Origin: Medakamo hakoo
Lineage: Eukaryota; Chlorophyta; Trebouxiophyceae; Coccomyxaceae
Direction: 5' to 3'
Assembly (NCBI GenBank): GCA_026636295.1
Contig: CP089456.1
Span: 682,001 to 746,000, forward strand
DNA: 64,000 nt
Every line of letters starts with the position of its first letter. Within the stretch, counting starts at the first letter, position 1. The notes under the pieces are model-generated. The model had not been told where the DNA came from, searched no databases, and saw only the letters and a list, made by a program, of their open reading frames with translations. A program made the position numbers and the translations under genes. Positions 28,486 through 37,314 of this stretch are shown here, piece after piece.

Positions 28486-29385
28486 CTAGATGATCTCCCG
28501 CTCCACGCCGCCGCCGCCTGTGCGTCCCGCCCGCGGCCGGCGCGGCCGGCATGGCGGCGGCGACGCCGCCTGCTTGCTGTCCACTGGCTCACCGTCGGAG
28601 CCGACTTCGACGACCCCAGCACTGGAGCTTGTCGTCGTCGTGGGTGAGCCGCCGCCTCCACCACCATCCTCACCCCCGCCCACCACCGCCCCTTCGCCCG
28701 CCACCTCAGCAGCGTGCTCCTCAATCCGGGCCCGCGCCCGGGCCAATCGGGCTTCTGTTTCGGCAGCCGCACGTTCCGCCGCGCCTCTTTTACGCGCCCG
28801 GTCCGCCAGGCGGGTCTCCAAACGAGCGGCGCGCGCGGGTTCGAGCGCGGCCGCGACCGCGGCGGGCGTGGGTTCCTGGGCGGCAGCCTCGCCACCGTGG
28901 CGGGCAGCGGCCGCGGCGGCAACCTGGGATTCCAGAAACAGCTTCATAGGCGCGAACAGGGCGCCTGGGGGGCGTGTGTTGGAGGGAGGGGGTGAGTCGC
29001 GGGGTCCCATCCTTGCCCCCACACCCGCCCTGTTCCATCTATCCCCACCCATCCCATCCCTCTCACCGTGTGGATTCGCCCGGCTGACGCTCCCCAACCG
29101 AGCCAGGTCCGTGTCCGTGACTAAGTACAGGTCTTTTGCTGTCTTGCGCGAGATCAGGTGGTCGGCCGACTTACAGGCCGGGCACAGGGCGATGCCGAAG
29201 CTTTTGGCCCAGTCTGGGTCGAAGAGCGGCGCGGGGCACCGCGAACAGCCGGCGCCGGGTGCGACGCCGCCGCCGCGGCCTGTCGTCGTCGCTGCCGCGG
29301 GCCGTGGCGGCGCTGCGGCCGGAACGGCCGCAGCTCGACCCGGCCCGGGTCCCGGCTCCTCGTCCGGTATGAAGCCGCCGTCCAT
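28486..29385 (-). CDS. XPA: XPA, nucleotide excision repair damage-verification factor
   Basis: Zinc-finger scaffold of NER that binds damaged DNA, RPA and TFIIH (yeast Rad14). Exons are 29385..29067 and 28964..28486 (donor gtgaga), 265 aa. The zinc finger is CSRCPAPLFDPDWAKSF followed by CPAC, with ISRKTAKDLYLVTDTDL after it; splicing joins RANPHG to ALFAPMKLFLESQV, the XPA NPH..(W/F)..MKL(Y/F)L block. The C-terminal third is basic helix followed by an acidic, Ser/Gly-rich tail. The start is the first Met, directly next to a TTCGCGC element. It shares a 124-bp promoter with SHPRH. Its 3' end is 68 bp from the DNAL1 stop. Confidence 0.94.
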   Translation of the reverse strand: MDGGFIPDEEPGPGPGRAAAVPAAAPPRPAAATTTGRGGGVAPGAGCSRCPAPLFDPDWAKSFGIALCPACKSADHLISRKTAKDLYLVTDTDLARLGSVSRANPHGERDGMGGDRWNRAGVGARMGPRDSPPPSNTRPPGALFAPMKLFLESQVAAAAAARHGGEAAAQEPTPAAVAAALEPARAARLETRLADRARKRGAAERAAAETEARLARARARIEEHAAEVAGEGAVVGGGEDGGGGGGSPTTTTSSSAGVVEVGSDGEPVDSKQAASPPPCRPRRPRAGRTGGGGVEREII

Positions 29386-29509
29386 TCGCGCGCGAGAGAC
29401 AAAAGAAACAAAACTATGCGACGCAAAGCCATTCCTTCTATTCGCGCGCGCATAGGAAGCGCGAATAAAAGAAACACACGCTCCGTGCGCGAACGCCGGG
29501 GATCCCACG
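29386..29509. promoter_or_regulatory. XPA/SHPRH divergent promoter with mirrored TTCGCGC elements
   Basis: Four TTCGCGC heptamers lie in or at the edge of this 124-bp region: 29385-29391 and 29441-29447 on the plus strand, 29459-29465 and 29487-29493 on the minus strand. The first three extend to ATTCGCGC, which fits the plant E2F consensus WTTSSCSS. The middle pair forms an inverted repeat with an 11-bp spacer. The +,+,-,- order is symmetric for the two genes. E2F binding is inferred from consensus only. Confidence 0.65.
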
Positions 29510-32500
29510 ATGCCCGCCCGCAGCGGCGGCAGCGCGGGTACACGCAGCACTGGTGGCGACGACGGCTCGCGCGAGCGCGCCGACCCGCGGTCGGACTCGC
29601 CGGCCAATGCGGGCGGCGCGCGTGCGCCCGCCTCCGACCCGGGCCCCTTCCAGGCCGCCGTCTCCGCCGTCCCGCCCGCCCTCGTCGACGACCTCCGCGA
29701 CCGCCTGACAGCCGCTGAAGGCCCTCCCCCACCCGACCACTTCTTGCGCCTGGCCATCGCCGCAGCCCGGGGAGACGTGGCCGCTGCCGCCGCTGCTTTC
29801 CGGGCGGCCGACTTTCGGTCAGCGGCAGCTGCAGTCGCTGCCGCACGTGGCGACCGGGCCGCCGCCGCGCGCGCCGCGGCCGCATTTGTCGACCGCATCA
29901 TGGCCGGGCTGGCGGATGCCGAGGTCGATGAGGAGGAAGAAGGAATGGAAGAGGCAGACGATTTCGCAGAGTGGCGTGGCTTGGCCGGAGGCGGTGGTGG
30001 CGGCGCTGCCTCGCCACGCTCACCACCGCCTCCGCCCGCGGGCGCGCCGCCCGACCCGGTCGTCCCGCGCCCTGAGCTCTTCGACACGCCCGACCTGGGC
30101 CCGGACGCCGTGGAAGCGGCGTGCCTGCGTGGTCCCTTCCCGGGCGCGCCCCCGCCCGTCGAACTGCCGGGCGGCGCCGCCTGGCGCGGGCCCGACGGCC
30201 ACCTCGCCGCGCCCGACCCGTCGACCGTGCCCGCGTCGCTGCCGCCGGCCGCCCCGCTGCGCTTTCCCTTGGTGCTGGGCACCGTCGTCATCCCGTGCCG
30301 TCACCCAGCTCCAGCGACCGCCCGGGCGGCGGCTGCCCTGCGCCTGCCCGTGGACTCGCTGGAGGCGGGCATTTCCGGCAAGCGCGCGGCCGCGGCCGCG
30401 CGCGCCAAAGACGGCCACGAAGCAGGAGGCGGCGACGGCGGCGGTGAGGAAGGCCGCCCGTCCTCCGCCTCTGCCGGCTGGGCTCCCCTAGACCTAGGCG
30501 GTGGCCCGCTCGTCGCGGGGTCCTTGCGCTCGGCCGTCTGGCGGGCGCGCGGCACGCTCCCCCGGCCGAGCGGTGGCGGTGGCGGCAAGCGCGCCGAGGC
30601 GGCGGTGCCGCTCGGGCCCGACACGCCCGCCGCGTCCGTCGCGTGCGCCCTCGCCCGCCTGGCCGCGCGCGAGGTGGCGACCCTGTCCGCCCGCTTCATG
30701 CCCCTGGACGGGAGCGAGGCTCCCGGCGTGGGCTTGGCCGTCCAGGTGGCGCTGACGGAGGAGGCGTTTTCGACCGACCTCCTCGGCCACGACGACGCAG
30801 ACGCTGCGCGCCCGGCCTTTCCGTCCAAACCCATCCCACGCGCTGACGCCCGGGCCCTGGGCTGCGCCCTCCACGCCATCCTGACTTTGGGCGACGGCTT
30901 GCGCGTCGGCCCGGACTGCAACGGCGCCCTGAATTTGCTCGACGACCAGCACGGCCACGTCGGCGGCGGCGCGCGCCCGCTGCCGCGCCTGGCCGGCGCC
31001 GCGCGCGACGTGCCGACCCTCCTCGGCCAGTGCGGCCTGTCGCCGGGCGCGCCGTCCGCGCCCCGCCCGCCGGGGCTGGCGACGACCCCCCTCCCCCACC
31101 AGCTCACGGGCTTGCGGTGGATGGTGGACCGGGAGGCCGTCGGCGACGCGCGCGGCCACGGCGGCGCGGCCCTCCACCCCCTGTGGGTGCAGCTCGTCTC
31201 GGCCGACGGCCAGGTCTTCCACGCGTTTCGTGGGGGGAGCGAGGGCGTCCGCCTGTCGCCCCGCCTGTACACGTCGCCCTTCCTGCGGGCAGGCCACACG
31301 GCGGGCGGCATCCTGTGCGACGCCATGGGCGTCGGCAAGAGCCTCGAAGTGTTGAGCCTCGTGCTCGCCCGCCGCCCACCGCCGGGCTGGGCCGTCACGC
31401 CGTCGGACGCGGGGGACGGGTGGGCGGACCGCGTCGCGCCCGTGCGGGCTGCGCTGGCCGCGACCAGCGCCGCTGCGGCTGCTGCCGGCGCGGCGACCGT
31501 CGCGGCCACGGCCGCGTCCCGCGCCGCCAGGGCCGGTGGCGGCCACGCCGGCTCCAAGCCGCTCCCACCGCCACCGCCGCCCGACCCCGTGCCCGTCAAG
31601 GCCACGCTCGTCGTCGCGCCGGCCAACCTGGTCGGTCAGTGGCTGGACCAGGTGCGCTCGCACGTCTCGCCCGGGGCCCTCGTCGTCGGCGTCTACCAGG
31701 GCGCGCCCGCGTCGGCGCGCCTGGCCGCCGCAGCGGCCGCGGGCACGGGCGCGGGCGCGAGCCGGGACGGCAGCGCCGACGGCGGAACGACCACGACCAC
31801 CGCGGACGACGCCTGCCGCCCGGCCCGCGCCGCCGCCAAGCGCGCCCGCGCCGCGGTGGCGGGGCGCTATGCCACCTCCGCCATCCTGAAGGCGGCAGCT
31901 GAAGCGGCTGGCGGCCCGTCTGCGCCCTCCTCCGCCACCTCCCCCGCCGACGGCGCCGCCCTCGCCTGGTGCGTCTCCGCCGACGACGGGGCGTCCCCCA
32001 TCCCCTTGGCCGCGTGCGACCTCGTCCTCATGTCGTACGAGGACCTGCGCTCGGAGCTGGGGTGGCGGGCCCGGTCCCCGCTGCTGCGCCTGGGCCTGTG
32101 GCGCCTGTGCCTGGACGAAGCCCAGCTGGTCGCCAACTCCTCGTCCGTCGCGGCGGCCATGGCGTCGTCGCTGTGGCGCCGCCACGCCTGGGTCGTCACC
32201 GGCACGCCCGTGTCGGCCTCGCTGGACGAGCTGCGCGGGCTGCTCGAGTTTTTGGGCGTCGAGCCCTTTTACGGCGACAAGGCCTGGCGCACGCTAGGCC
32301 TGACGGCCGTGGGCGGGCCGTCCGCCCCGCTGGCCGCCCTCCTCCGCGTCGTCGCGCTGCGTCGCACCCAAGCCGAAGCCAACCTGGGGCTGCCGCCCTG
32401 CACCCGCCGGGATGTGAGCGTCTCGCTCTCGACCGTCGAGCGCGCTGCGTACGATGCCGCGAAAGCCCGCCTGGCCAGCGCGGCGTCTGTTGTGCGTGGT

Positions 32501-34639
32501 GGCCGGCGTGGGCCCGCCGCCCTGCACCGGTTGCGCGCCCTGTACGTCGCCCTGCGCCAGACGGCGTGCCACCCACAGGCCGGCGCGCGCGCGGCGGCGT
32601 TGCTGGGCGTCGTCGACCGCGGCGGGCCCGTCGACCACGCGGCCGCGATGGGCGGCGGGGAGCGCCTGCCCATGGCGTCCATCATGGCGCGCCTCGTCAA
32701 GCGGACGGCGGGCGAGGCGGACGCCTGCTTGCGGGCGCTGGTGTCGGCCCGCATGGTCGAAGCGGGCGCCGCGATTGGTCGCGGCGGCCAGCTGGGCGAC
32801 GCGGGCGGGCTGACCGCGCTCCTGGCCGCCGTGGGCGCGGAAGCGGCCGCCCTCCTCGGCGCCGGCGCCGGCGACGCGTCCGCCGCCGCCCGGGCCGCGG
32901 CCGCCCGGCGGGCGGGGGACGACGGCGGCCTGGCTCCCGGCTGGGCGGGCGTGGCCGGGCCCGTGGAAGGGGCGAGCGTGCTGGGCGCCGCCCTCGCGGG
33001 CGCGGGCGTCGTCCGCCCCGAGGGAGGCGGCGGCGCCGCCCTCCCGCCCGCCCGGCGCCGCGGCGGCGGCAAGAAACGTGGCCGTGGCACGCCCGGCCCA
33101 GCCGCCGACCCCAACGCCCCTGCCTTGCCGCCCGCTACGGAGCGCGCGTGCGCGTGGGTCGACCTATTTTTAGACGGCCTGGACTTGCTGGCGGAAGTCT
33201 GGCGCGAACAGCCGGGCGGGCGGGAGGAGGCTGACGGCCTGGAAGCCGCGGCGGAAGGGCTGCGGGCGGCGCTGACGGGGAAGGGCAGCGGCGGCGAAGA
33301 GCCGCCGCAGCCGCCGCCTGCCGCGGAGGTGGCCGACGCCCACCCCGACGCGGCTGCGGCTGACGCAGCAGCCGTCGCGGCCGCAGCCGACGCGGCCGAC
33401 GCCCTGCGCTTCTCCCGCCGCGCCCGCGGCATGGCCGTAAATGAGGCCCTGAACCCGGCCGCCGCAGCGGCTTTAGAAGCTGACCGGGCGGCGGCGCGGG
33501 CGGCGGCGAATGTGTTCATGCGGACGGCCCGGGCGGCGCGCGCGCGCGCGGCCGCGCGGCTCGCCGGCCTCGACCCCGACGCCGACGGCCTGTCGGGCGC
33601 GGCCGCGTCCGGAAACTTGGCCAACGTGCCCGCCAAAACGGCGGCGTACGCGTCGGCGTGGCACGGCTTGAAGCACGCCCTGCGCACGCAGGCCGAGCAC
33701 GGGGCGGGCGGTGGTGCGCAGGCGGCCGGTGCGGCGGTCGCGGGCGCGGGCCACCCCGCCGGCGCGGCCGCCGAAGCCGACGACAGCGCGGCGCCGCCGG
33801 CCGCCCCGACCACCTGCCCCATCTGTTTTGACGCCCTAGAGCCCGGCTCCACGGCCGTCACGCCATGCGCGCACGCCTTTTGCGCCGGGTGCTTGGGTGA
33901 GGCGCTCGCTCTGCGCCGGGCCTGCCCTGTGTGCCGCCGCCCGCTCGCGCCGGGCGACGTCGCGGTCGCCCGCCCTGAAACCTCGCCCGGGCCTGGAGAG
34001 GGTGAGGGCAAGCGCGGCGACGCCGACGACGGCCCGCTGTCCGACGCCCAGATCCGGGCGGACTTCGGCGCCAAGCTGGCCGCGACCGTCGCGGCCGCGC
34101 ACGAAGCGCGCGCGGCGGGCGGCAAGCTCGTCGTCTTCTCGACCTGGGCCCGCCTCCTGAAGCTCGCGGCCGAGGCGCTGCACGCGGCGGGGCTGGCCAC
34201 CGCGTCGCTGGCCGGCGCAGGGCCCGCCGCCCGCGCGTCCGCCCTGACCTCCTTCCGGCTCGACCCGGACTGCGCGGCGCTGATGGTCGTCCTGTCCACG
34301 GCCGGCGGCGCGGCGGGCCTGTCGCTGCAGGCCGCGACGCACGTGGTGCTGCTCGAGCCGCAGCTCAACCCGGGGCTGGAAGCCCAGGCCGCGTCGCGCG
34401 TCCACCGCCTGGGCCAGACCCGCGCCACGGCGGTGTACCGGCTGGTGGCGTCGCGGACCATAGACGAACCCATCGTGGAGGAGGCGGCCGCCCGCGCTGC
34501 GGCCGCGGGTGGTGGCGGCGGCGGCGGCGCTGGGGAGGAGGCCGGCCCGGAGGACGAGGCCAACGACAACGGCGTCGGCGCGGGCGAAGCGGCCGTGGAC
34601 GAGTCCTTGGTCTTACGCTTGCTGGACCGGCACCCCTAG
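29510..34639 (+). CDS. SHPRH: SHPRH-type SNF2 helicase/RING E3 ubiquitin ligase
   Basis: Rad5-related ligase family that polyubiquitinates PCNA and promotes template switching; human SHPRH is 1683 aa and this is 1709 aa in one exon. The split SNF2 domain begins near residue 527 (LPHQLTGLRWMVDRE), with GGILCDAMGVGKSLEVLSL at about 598, VVAPANLVGQWLDQV near 700, and motif II as LCLDEAQLVANSS near 868; the DEAQ form is typical of SHPRH. The RING finger CPICFDALEPG..C.HAFCAGC..CPVCR lies at about 1434-1480, before helicase motifs V-VI (FSTW, then SRVHRLGQTRA near 1629). I see neither the linker-histone nor the PHD domain of human SHPRH; Ala-rich inserts occupy those spaces. The region before residue 500 has no recognised domain. 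Confidence 0.92.
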   Translation: MPARSGGSAGTRSTGGDDGSRERADPRSDSPANAGGARAPASDPGPFQAAVSAVPPALVDDLRDRLTAAEGPPPPDHFLRLAIAAARGDVAAAAAAFRAADFRSAAAAVAAARGDRAAAARAAAAFVDRIMAGLADAEVDEEEEGMEEADDFAEWRGLAGGGGGGAASPRSPPPPPAGAPPDPVVPRPELFDTPDLGPDAVEAACLRGPFPGAPPPVELPGGAAWRGPDGHLAAPDPSTVPASLPPAAPLRFPLVLGTVVIPCRHPAPATARAAAALRLPVDSLEAGISGKRAAAAARAKDGHEAGGGDGGGEEGRPSSASAGWAPLDLGGGPLVAGSLRSAVWRARGTLPRPSGGGGGKRAEAAVPLGPDTPAASVACALARLAAREVATLSARFMPLDGSEAPGVGLAVQVALTEEAFSTDLLGHDDADAARPAFPSKPIPRADARALGCALHAILTLGDGLRVGPDCNGALNLLDDQHGHVGGGARPLPRLAGAARDVPTLLGQCGLSPGAPSAPRPPGLATTPLPHQLTGLRWMVDREAVGDARGHGGAALHPLWVQLVSADGQVFHAFRGGSEGVRLSPRLYTSPFLRAGHTAGGILCDAMGVGKSLEVLSLVLARRPPPGWAVTPSDAGDGWADRVAPVRAALAATSAAAAAAGAATVAATAASRAARAGGGHAGSKPLPPPPPPDPVPVKATLVVAPANLVGQWLDQVRSHVSPGALVVGVYQGAPASARLAAAAAAGTGAGASRDGSADGGTTTTTADDACRPARAAAKRARAAVAGRYATSAILKAAAEAAGGPSAPSSATSPADGAALAWCVSADDGASPIPLAACDLVLMSYEDLRSELGWRARSPLLRLGLWRLCLDEAQLVANSSSVAAAMASSLWRRHAWVVTGTPVSASLDELRGLLEFLGVEPFYGDKAWRTLGLTAVGGPSAPLAALLRVVALRRTQAEANLGLPPCTRRDVSVSLSTVERAAYDAAKARLASAASVVRGGRRGPAALHRLRALYVALRQTACHPQAGARAAALLGVVDRGGPVDHAAAMGGGERLPMASIMARLVKRTAGEADACLRALVSARMVEAGAAIGRGGQLGDAGGLTALLAAVGAEAAALLGAGAGDASAAARAAAARRAGDDGGLAPGWAGVAGPVEGASVLGAALAGAGVVRPEGGGGAALPPARRRGGGKKRGRGTPGPAADPNAPALPPATERACAWVDLFLDGLDLLAEVWREQPGGREEADGLEAAAEGLRAALTGKGSGGEEPPQPPPAAEVADAHPDAAAADAAAVAAAADAADALRFSRRARGMAVNEALNPAAAAALEADRAAARAAANVFMRTARAARARAAARLAGLDPDADGLSGAAASGNLANVPAKTAAYASAWHGLKHALRTQAEHGAGGGAQAAGAAVAGAGHPAGAAAEADDSAAPPAAPTTCPICFDALEPGSTAVTPCAHAFCAGCLGEALALRRACPVCRRPLAPGDVAVARPETSPGPGEGEGKRGDADDGPLSDAQIRADFGAKLAATVAAAHEARAAGGKLVVFSTWARLLKLAAEALHAAGLATASLAGAGPAARASALTSFRLDPDCAALMVVLSTAGGAAGLSLQAATHVVLLEPQLNPGLEAQAASRVHRLGQTRATAVYRLVASRTIDEPIVEEAAARAAAAGGGGGGGAGEEAGPEDEANDNGVGAGEAAVDESLVLRLLDRHP

Positions 34640-34650
34640 CGCTTCGATGA

Positions 34651-34681
<31 letters not shown>

Positions 34682-34703
34682 GCGTGTGCGTCTGCGTGTG
34701 TGG
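34651..34703 (+). repeat. (TG)n-type microsatellite in a 3' intergenic gap
   Basis: TG and TGCG units between the convergent ends of SHPRH and RPC3 (133-bp gap). Nothing else is recognisable there. Confidence 0.85.
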
Positions 34704-34772
34704 TTTTCAGTGTGCTTTCTTTTTCCTTCTCTTGCAATGACAACCCGCGCGTCTTTCCCCGCTCTTTGTCTG

Positions 34773-37197
34773 TCACCCGTCCATGAGCACGCCGACCAAC
34801 CCGTCCAGCGCCAGGATGCGGGCCCACAACAGGCGCCTGTGGGCGGAATACGCGCGCAAGCGAGCCGCGCGCGCTTCGGACAGGGGCAGGGCGTTGGAGG
34901 GCGGGCGGGGCGCGCCCGGGCGGCTGTCTGTCGTGGACGCTGCGGCGGCCAGCGCGGCCGCGGCCTCGCCGACGCGCGCGGCCTCCGCCTCGTGCACCAG
35001 GCGGGCGACCGCATTGCCGGCCGCGGCCAACGCCTCCGCTGCCAAGCGGGACGCGGAAGCTCTGTCATCGACGCGCCACGTGTAAAAAGACCGGGAGGGC
35101 GCGCGGTCGGCGGCGCGCGGCACGTCCTGGAGCGACACCGCGCCGCCGCGCAGGAGGCGGAAGAGCAGCACGCGCGCGGCCTTGGCCGGCAGCATGGCCG
35201 CCTCCCCGACCGCCTTTTGCTCCAGCTGGCGTGCCGAGCGCAGCAGGCGCACGACGCGGACGCCTTCGGGCCCGAAACGCGTGCGGACGACGGCTTCCAC
35301 TTCCCGGGCGCGGGCGGCGGCGAGGAGGGAGCCAGCGCGCAGCGCGACCCGCGCCGCCGCCCCGCCGCCCTTGTGCCGCCCGCCGCCGCCGTCGTCCGGT
35401 CCGATCAAGTCGACCGCGCCCTCCTCTGCTAAAGCAGCCAGCTCGGCGTCCACGTCGATTTTGCAGCCGGGCGGCGGCAGGGACTCGGGCACGGGCGGGC
35501 CGGGTGGAGCGTCGTCGCCGTCCGAGGCGCTGCTGCTGTCCTCGTCGCTGCCGCGCCCACCGCCGCCGCTGCCGTGCTTGTCGGCTGGGGGAGGAGGGGG
35601 GTGGAGCAAGCCCGCCGCGGCGGCGGCTTCTAGAGCGGACCGGTGCGACGCCAGGGCGGCGTCGATGTCGGCCCGGTCCACCGCCGGGTAGGGCGGGCCA
35701 CCGGGCGCCGGCGGCGCGCGGCCCGGCCGGGCGAGGGTGTCGCCCTCGGCGGCCGGCCCGGGCGGCCCGCCCGCCGCGCCCGCCGCCGCCAGGACGGCCG
35801 CCAGCACCGCCGCCGTCGATGGCCCCCGCCGGTCCAGCACGCCCGCCACCATGGATTCCGCACGCAGGGCGCGGTTGATGCCGGCGCGGGACGGCCGCCA
35901 GGCCGCGGGCGCACCGCCCCACAGCAGATCCTCATCGCACGGCGCGCTGGTGGGCAGGGGCGGGAGGGGTGGAGGCGGGCGCGGGGCGGCGGGCGGGCCG
36001 CCCGCGTCAGCGCCCGCCCGGCCGCGCTTGCGCGACGCCGAGCCGGGCGTCGGCTTGCCGCCCCCGCCGCCGCCGCCGCCGCCGCCGCCGCGGGCCTGGG
36101 CGGCCAGCGCCTCCGCGTCGCCTTCCGGCGCGCACCACCGCGCCCGGCCCCACGCCGCCAGCACGCCTTCGACCTCCGGGTCGCCTGCGGCGCCGTCGCC
36201 TGCGGCCGCGGGTCGGGCGGGCGGCAGGCAGGCGGGGGGCGCGCGCTCCACCAGGCGGGCGCGGATGAGGTCTGCCAGCGCGGACGCGCAGGCCGCGGTG
36301 TCGGCCGGCGAGGGCGTGGCGAGCCCCCCTCCTACCACCCCTCTCGCCTCAGCCAGGCGGGCCGCCGCCGCCGCCACAGCCCCACCGCTCGTCAGGCGGC
36401 CGCGCTCAGCCAGGCTCGCCATGACGTGCGCGTGCGGCGGTAAAGGCGCGGGGCTGGCGGCGCCGTCCTCGCCAGCGCCGCAGCGCGGCTCAGCGTGCAC
36501 AGCGTACGTCCGCGCCACACAATCCACCGCCCGGGCGTGGCGCAGGGCCTGCAGCATGCCGGCCTCGTCCGCGACGTACAGGTGCGTTGGGGATGGAGGG
36601 GGTGAGCGGGAGGTGGAGGTGGCCTGCCTGCGGCCGCGGCCGCGGGCGCCACTGCCGCCACCGCCGGCGCCGCCGCCGCCGCCGCTGCTGCCCGCGAGCA
36701 CGGCCGCGAGGCCGCCCTCTCCCAGCGCATGCGCCGTCGCGAAATTGTGCTGGAGTAGAGTGAGAGCAGCGCGGCGGGCGTCGGCAGGGCTGAGGCGTGC
36801 TTCCCGTCCCAAGTCGCGCAGGGTTAGCGGGCCGCGCTTGACCAGGGCGGCGGCGGCAGCCTGTGAGGGAGGGATGGAGAGGAGGGGGTGAGGGCGCGGG
36901 TCGAGGAAATCGGCGCGGCCGTGCACGGTTTGTTCGTTCGGTTCGCGTCGCGTGGCGTGCGCCAGTCCTTGGCCACGCATGCGAGGCTGTTGCGCAGACG
37001 TTGTACTGTTCGGCCGCCTGGAGGGAGGGGCGAGCAAAGCATGCCGGGCCTTGCGGGCGACGCGTCCAAAAGTCGTCCCACGCATTGGCTAGGCCGCCGC
37101 CGCGACGAAAGAAAAAACGCACATGCACGACGGGCCCAAACCCCTGCTCAATGACTAGCAGAGCCAGGCGTGTGGCCGCCGGGTGTGCGGGGTCCAT
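34773..37197 (-). CDS. POLR3C: RNA polymerase III subunit RPC3 (RPC82/POLR3C)
   Basis: Winged-helix subunit of the RPC3-RPC6-RPC7 initiation subcomplex of Pol III. Exons are 37197..37123 and 36860..34773 (donor gtgcgt), 720 aa. The join gives IEQGFGPVVH then AAAALVKRGPLTLRDLGREA, aligning without gaps to the human N-terminus (EHFGEIVEK...). Later family blocks: ALTLLQHNFATAHAL, RTRFGPEGVRVVRLLRSA, LEQKAVGEAAMLPAKAARVL, and SLQDVPRAADRAPSRSFYTW. Gly/Pro-rich inserts lengthen the middle third. A longer start at 37242 is open but has no family support. It lies 117 bp downstream of AFG1 on the same strand. Confidence 0.93.
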
Positions 37198-37314
37198 GGC
37201 TGGGGATGGGGCGGGTGCACGTGCGGCTGGCCTTAAAAACAACGACGGGCCGCCGCCGCGCGGGGACGCACAAGTGATCGACCAGCACCCCTTGAACCAC
37301 GCTCTCTCTCTTTT

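Noticed and set aside
28486-30291. 601-codon continuous frame covering XPA and the antisense of SHPRH
   Set aside because: The upstream part is antisense to SHPRH, and XPA homology begins only at 29385.
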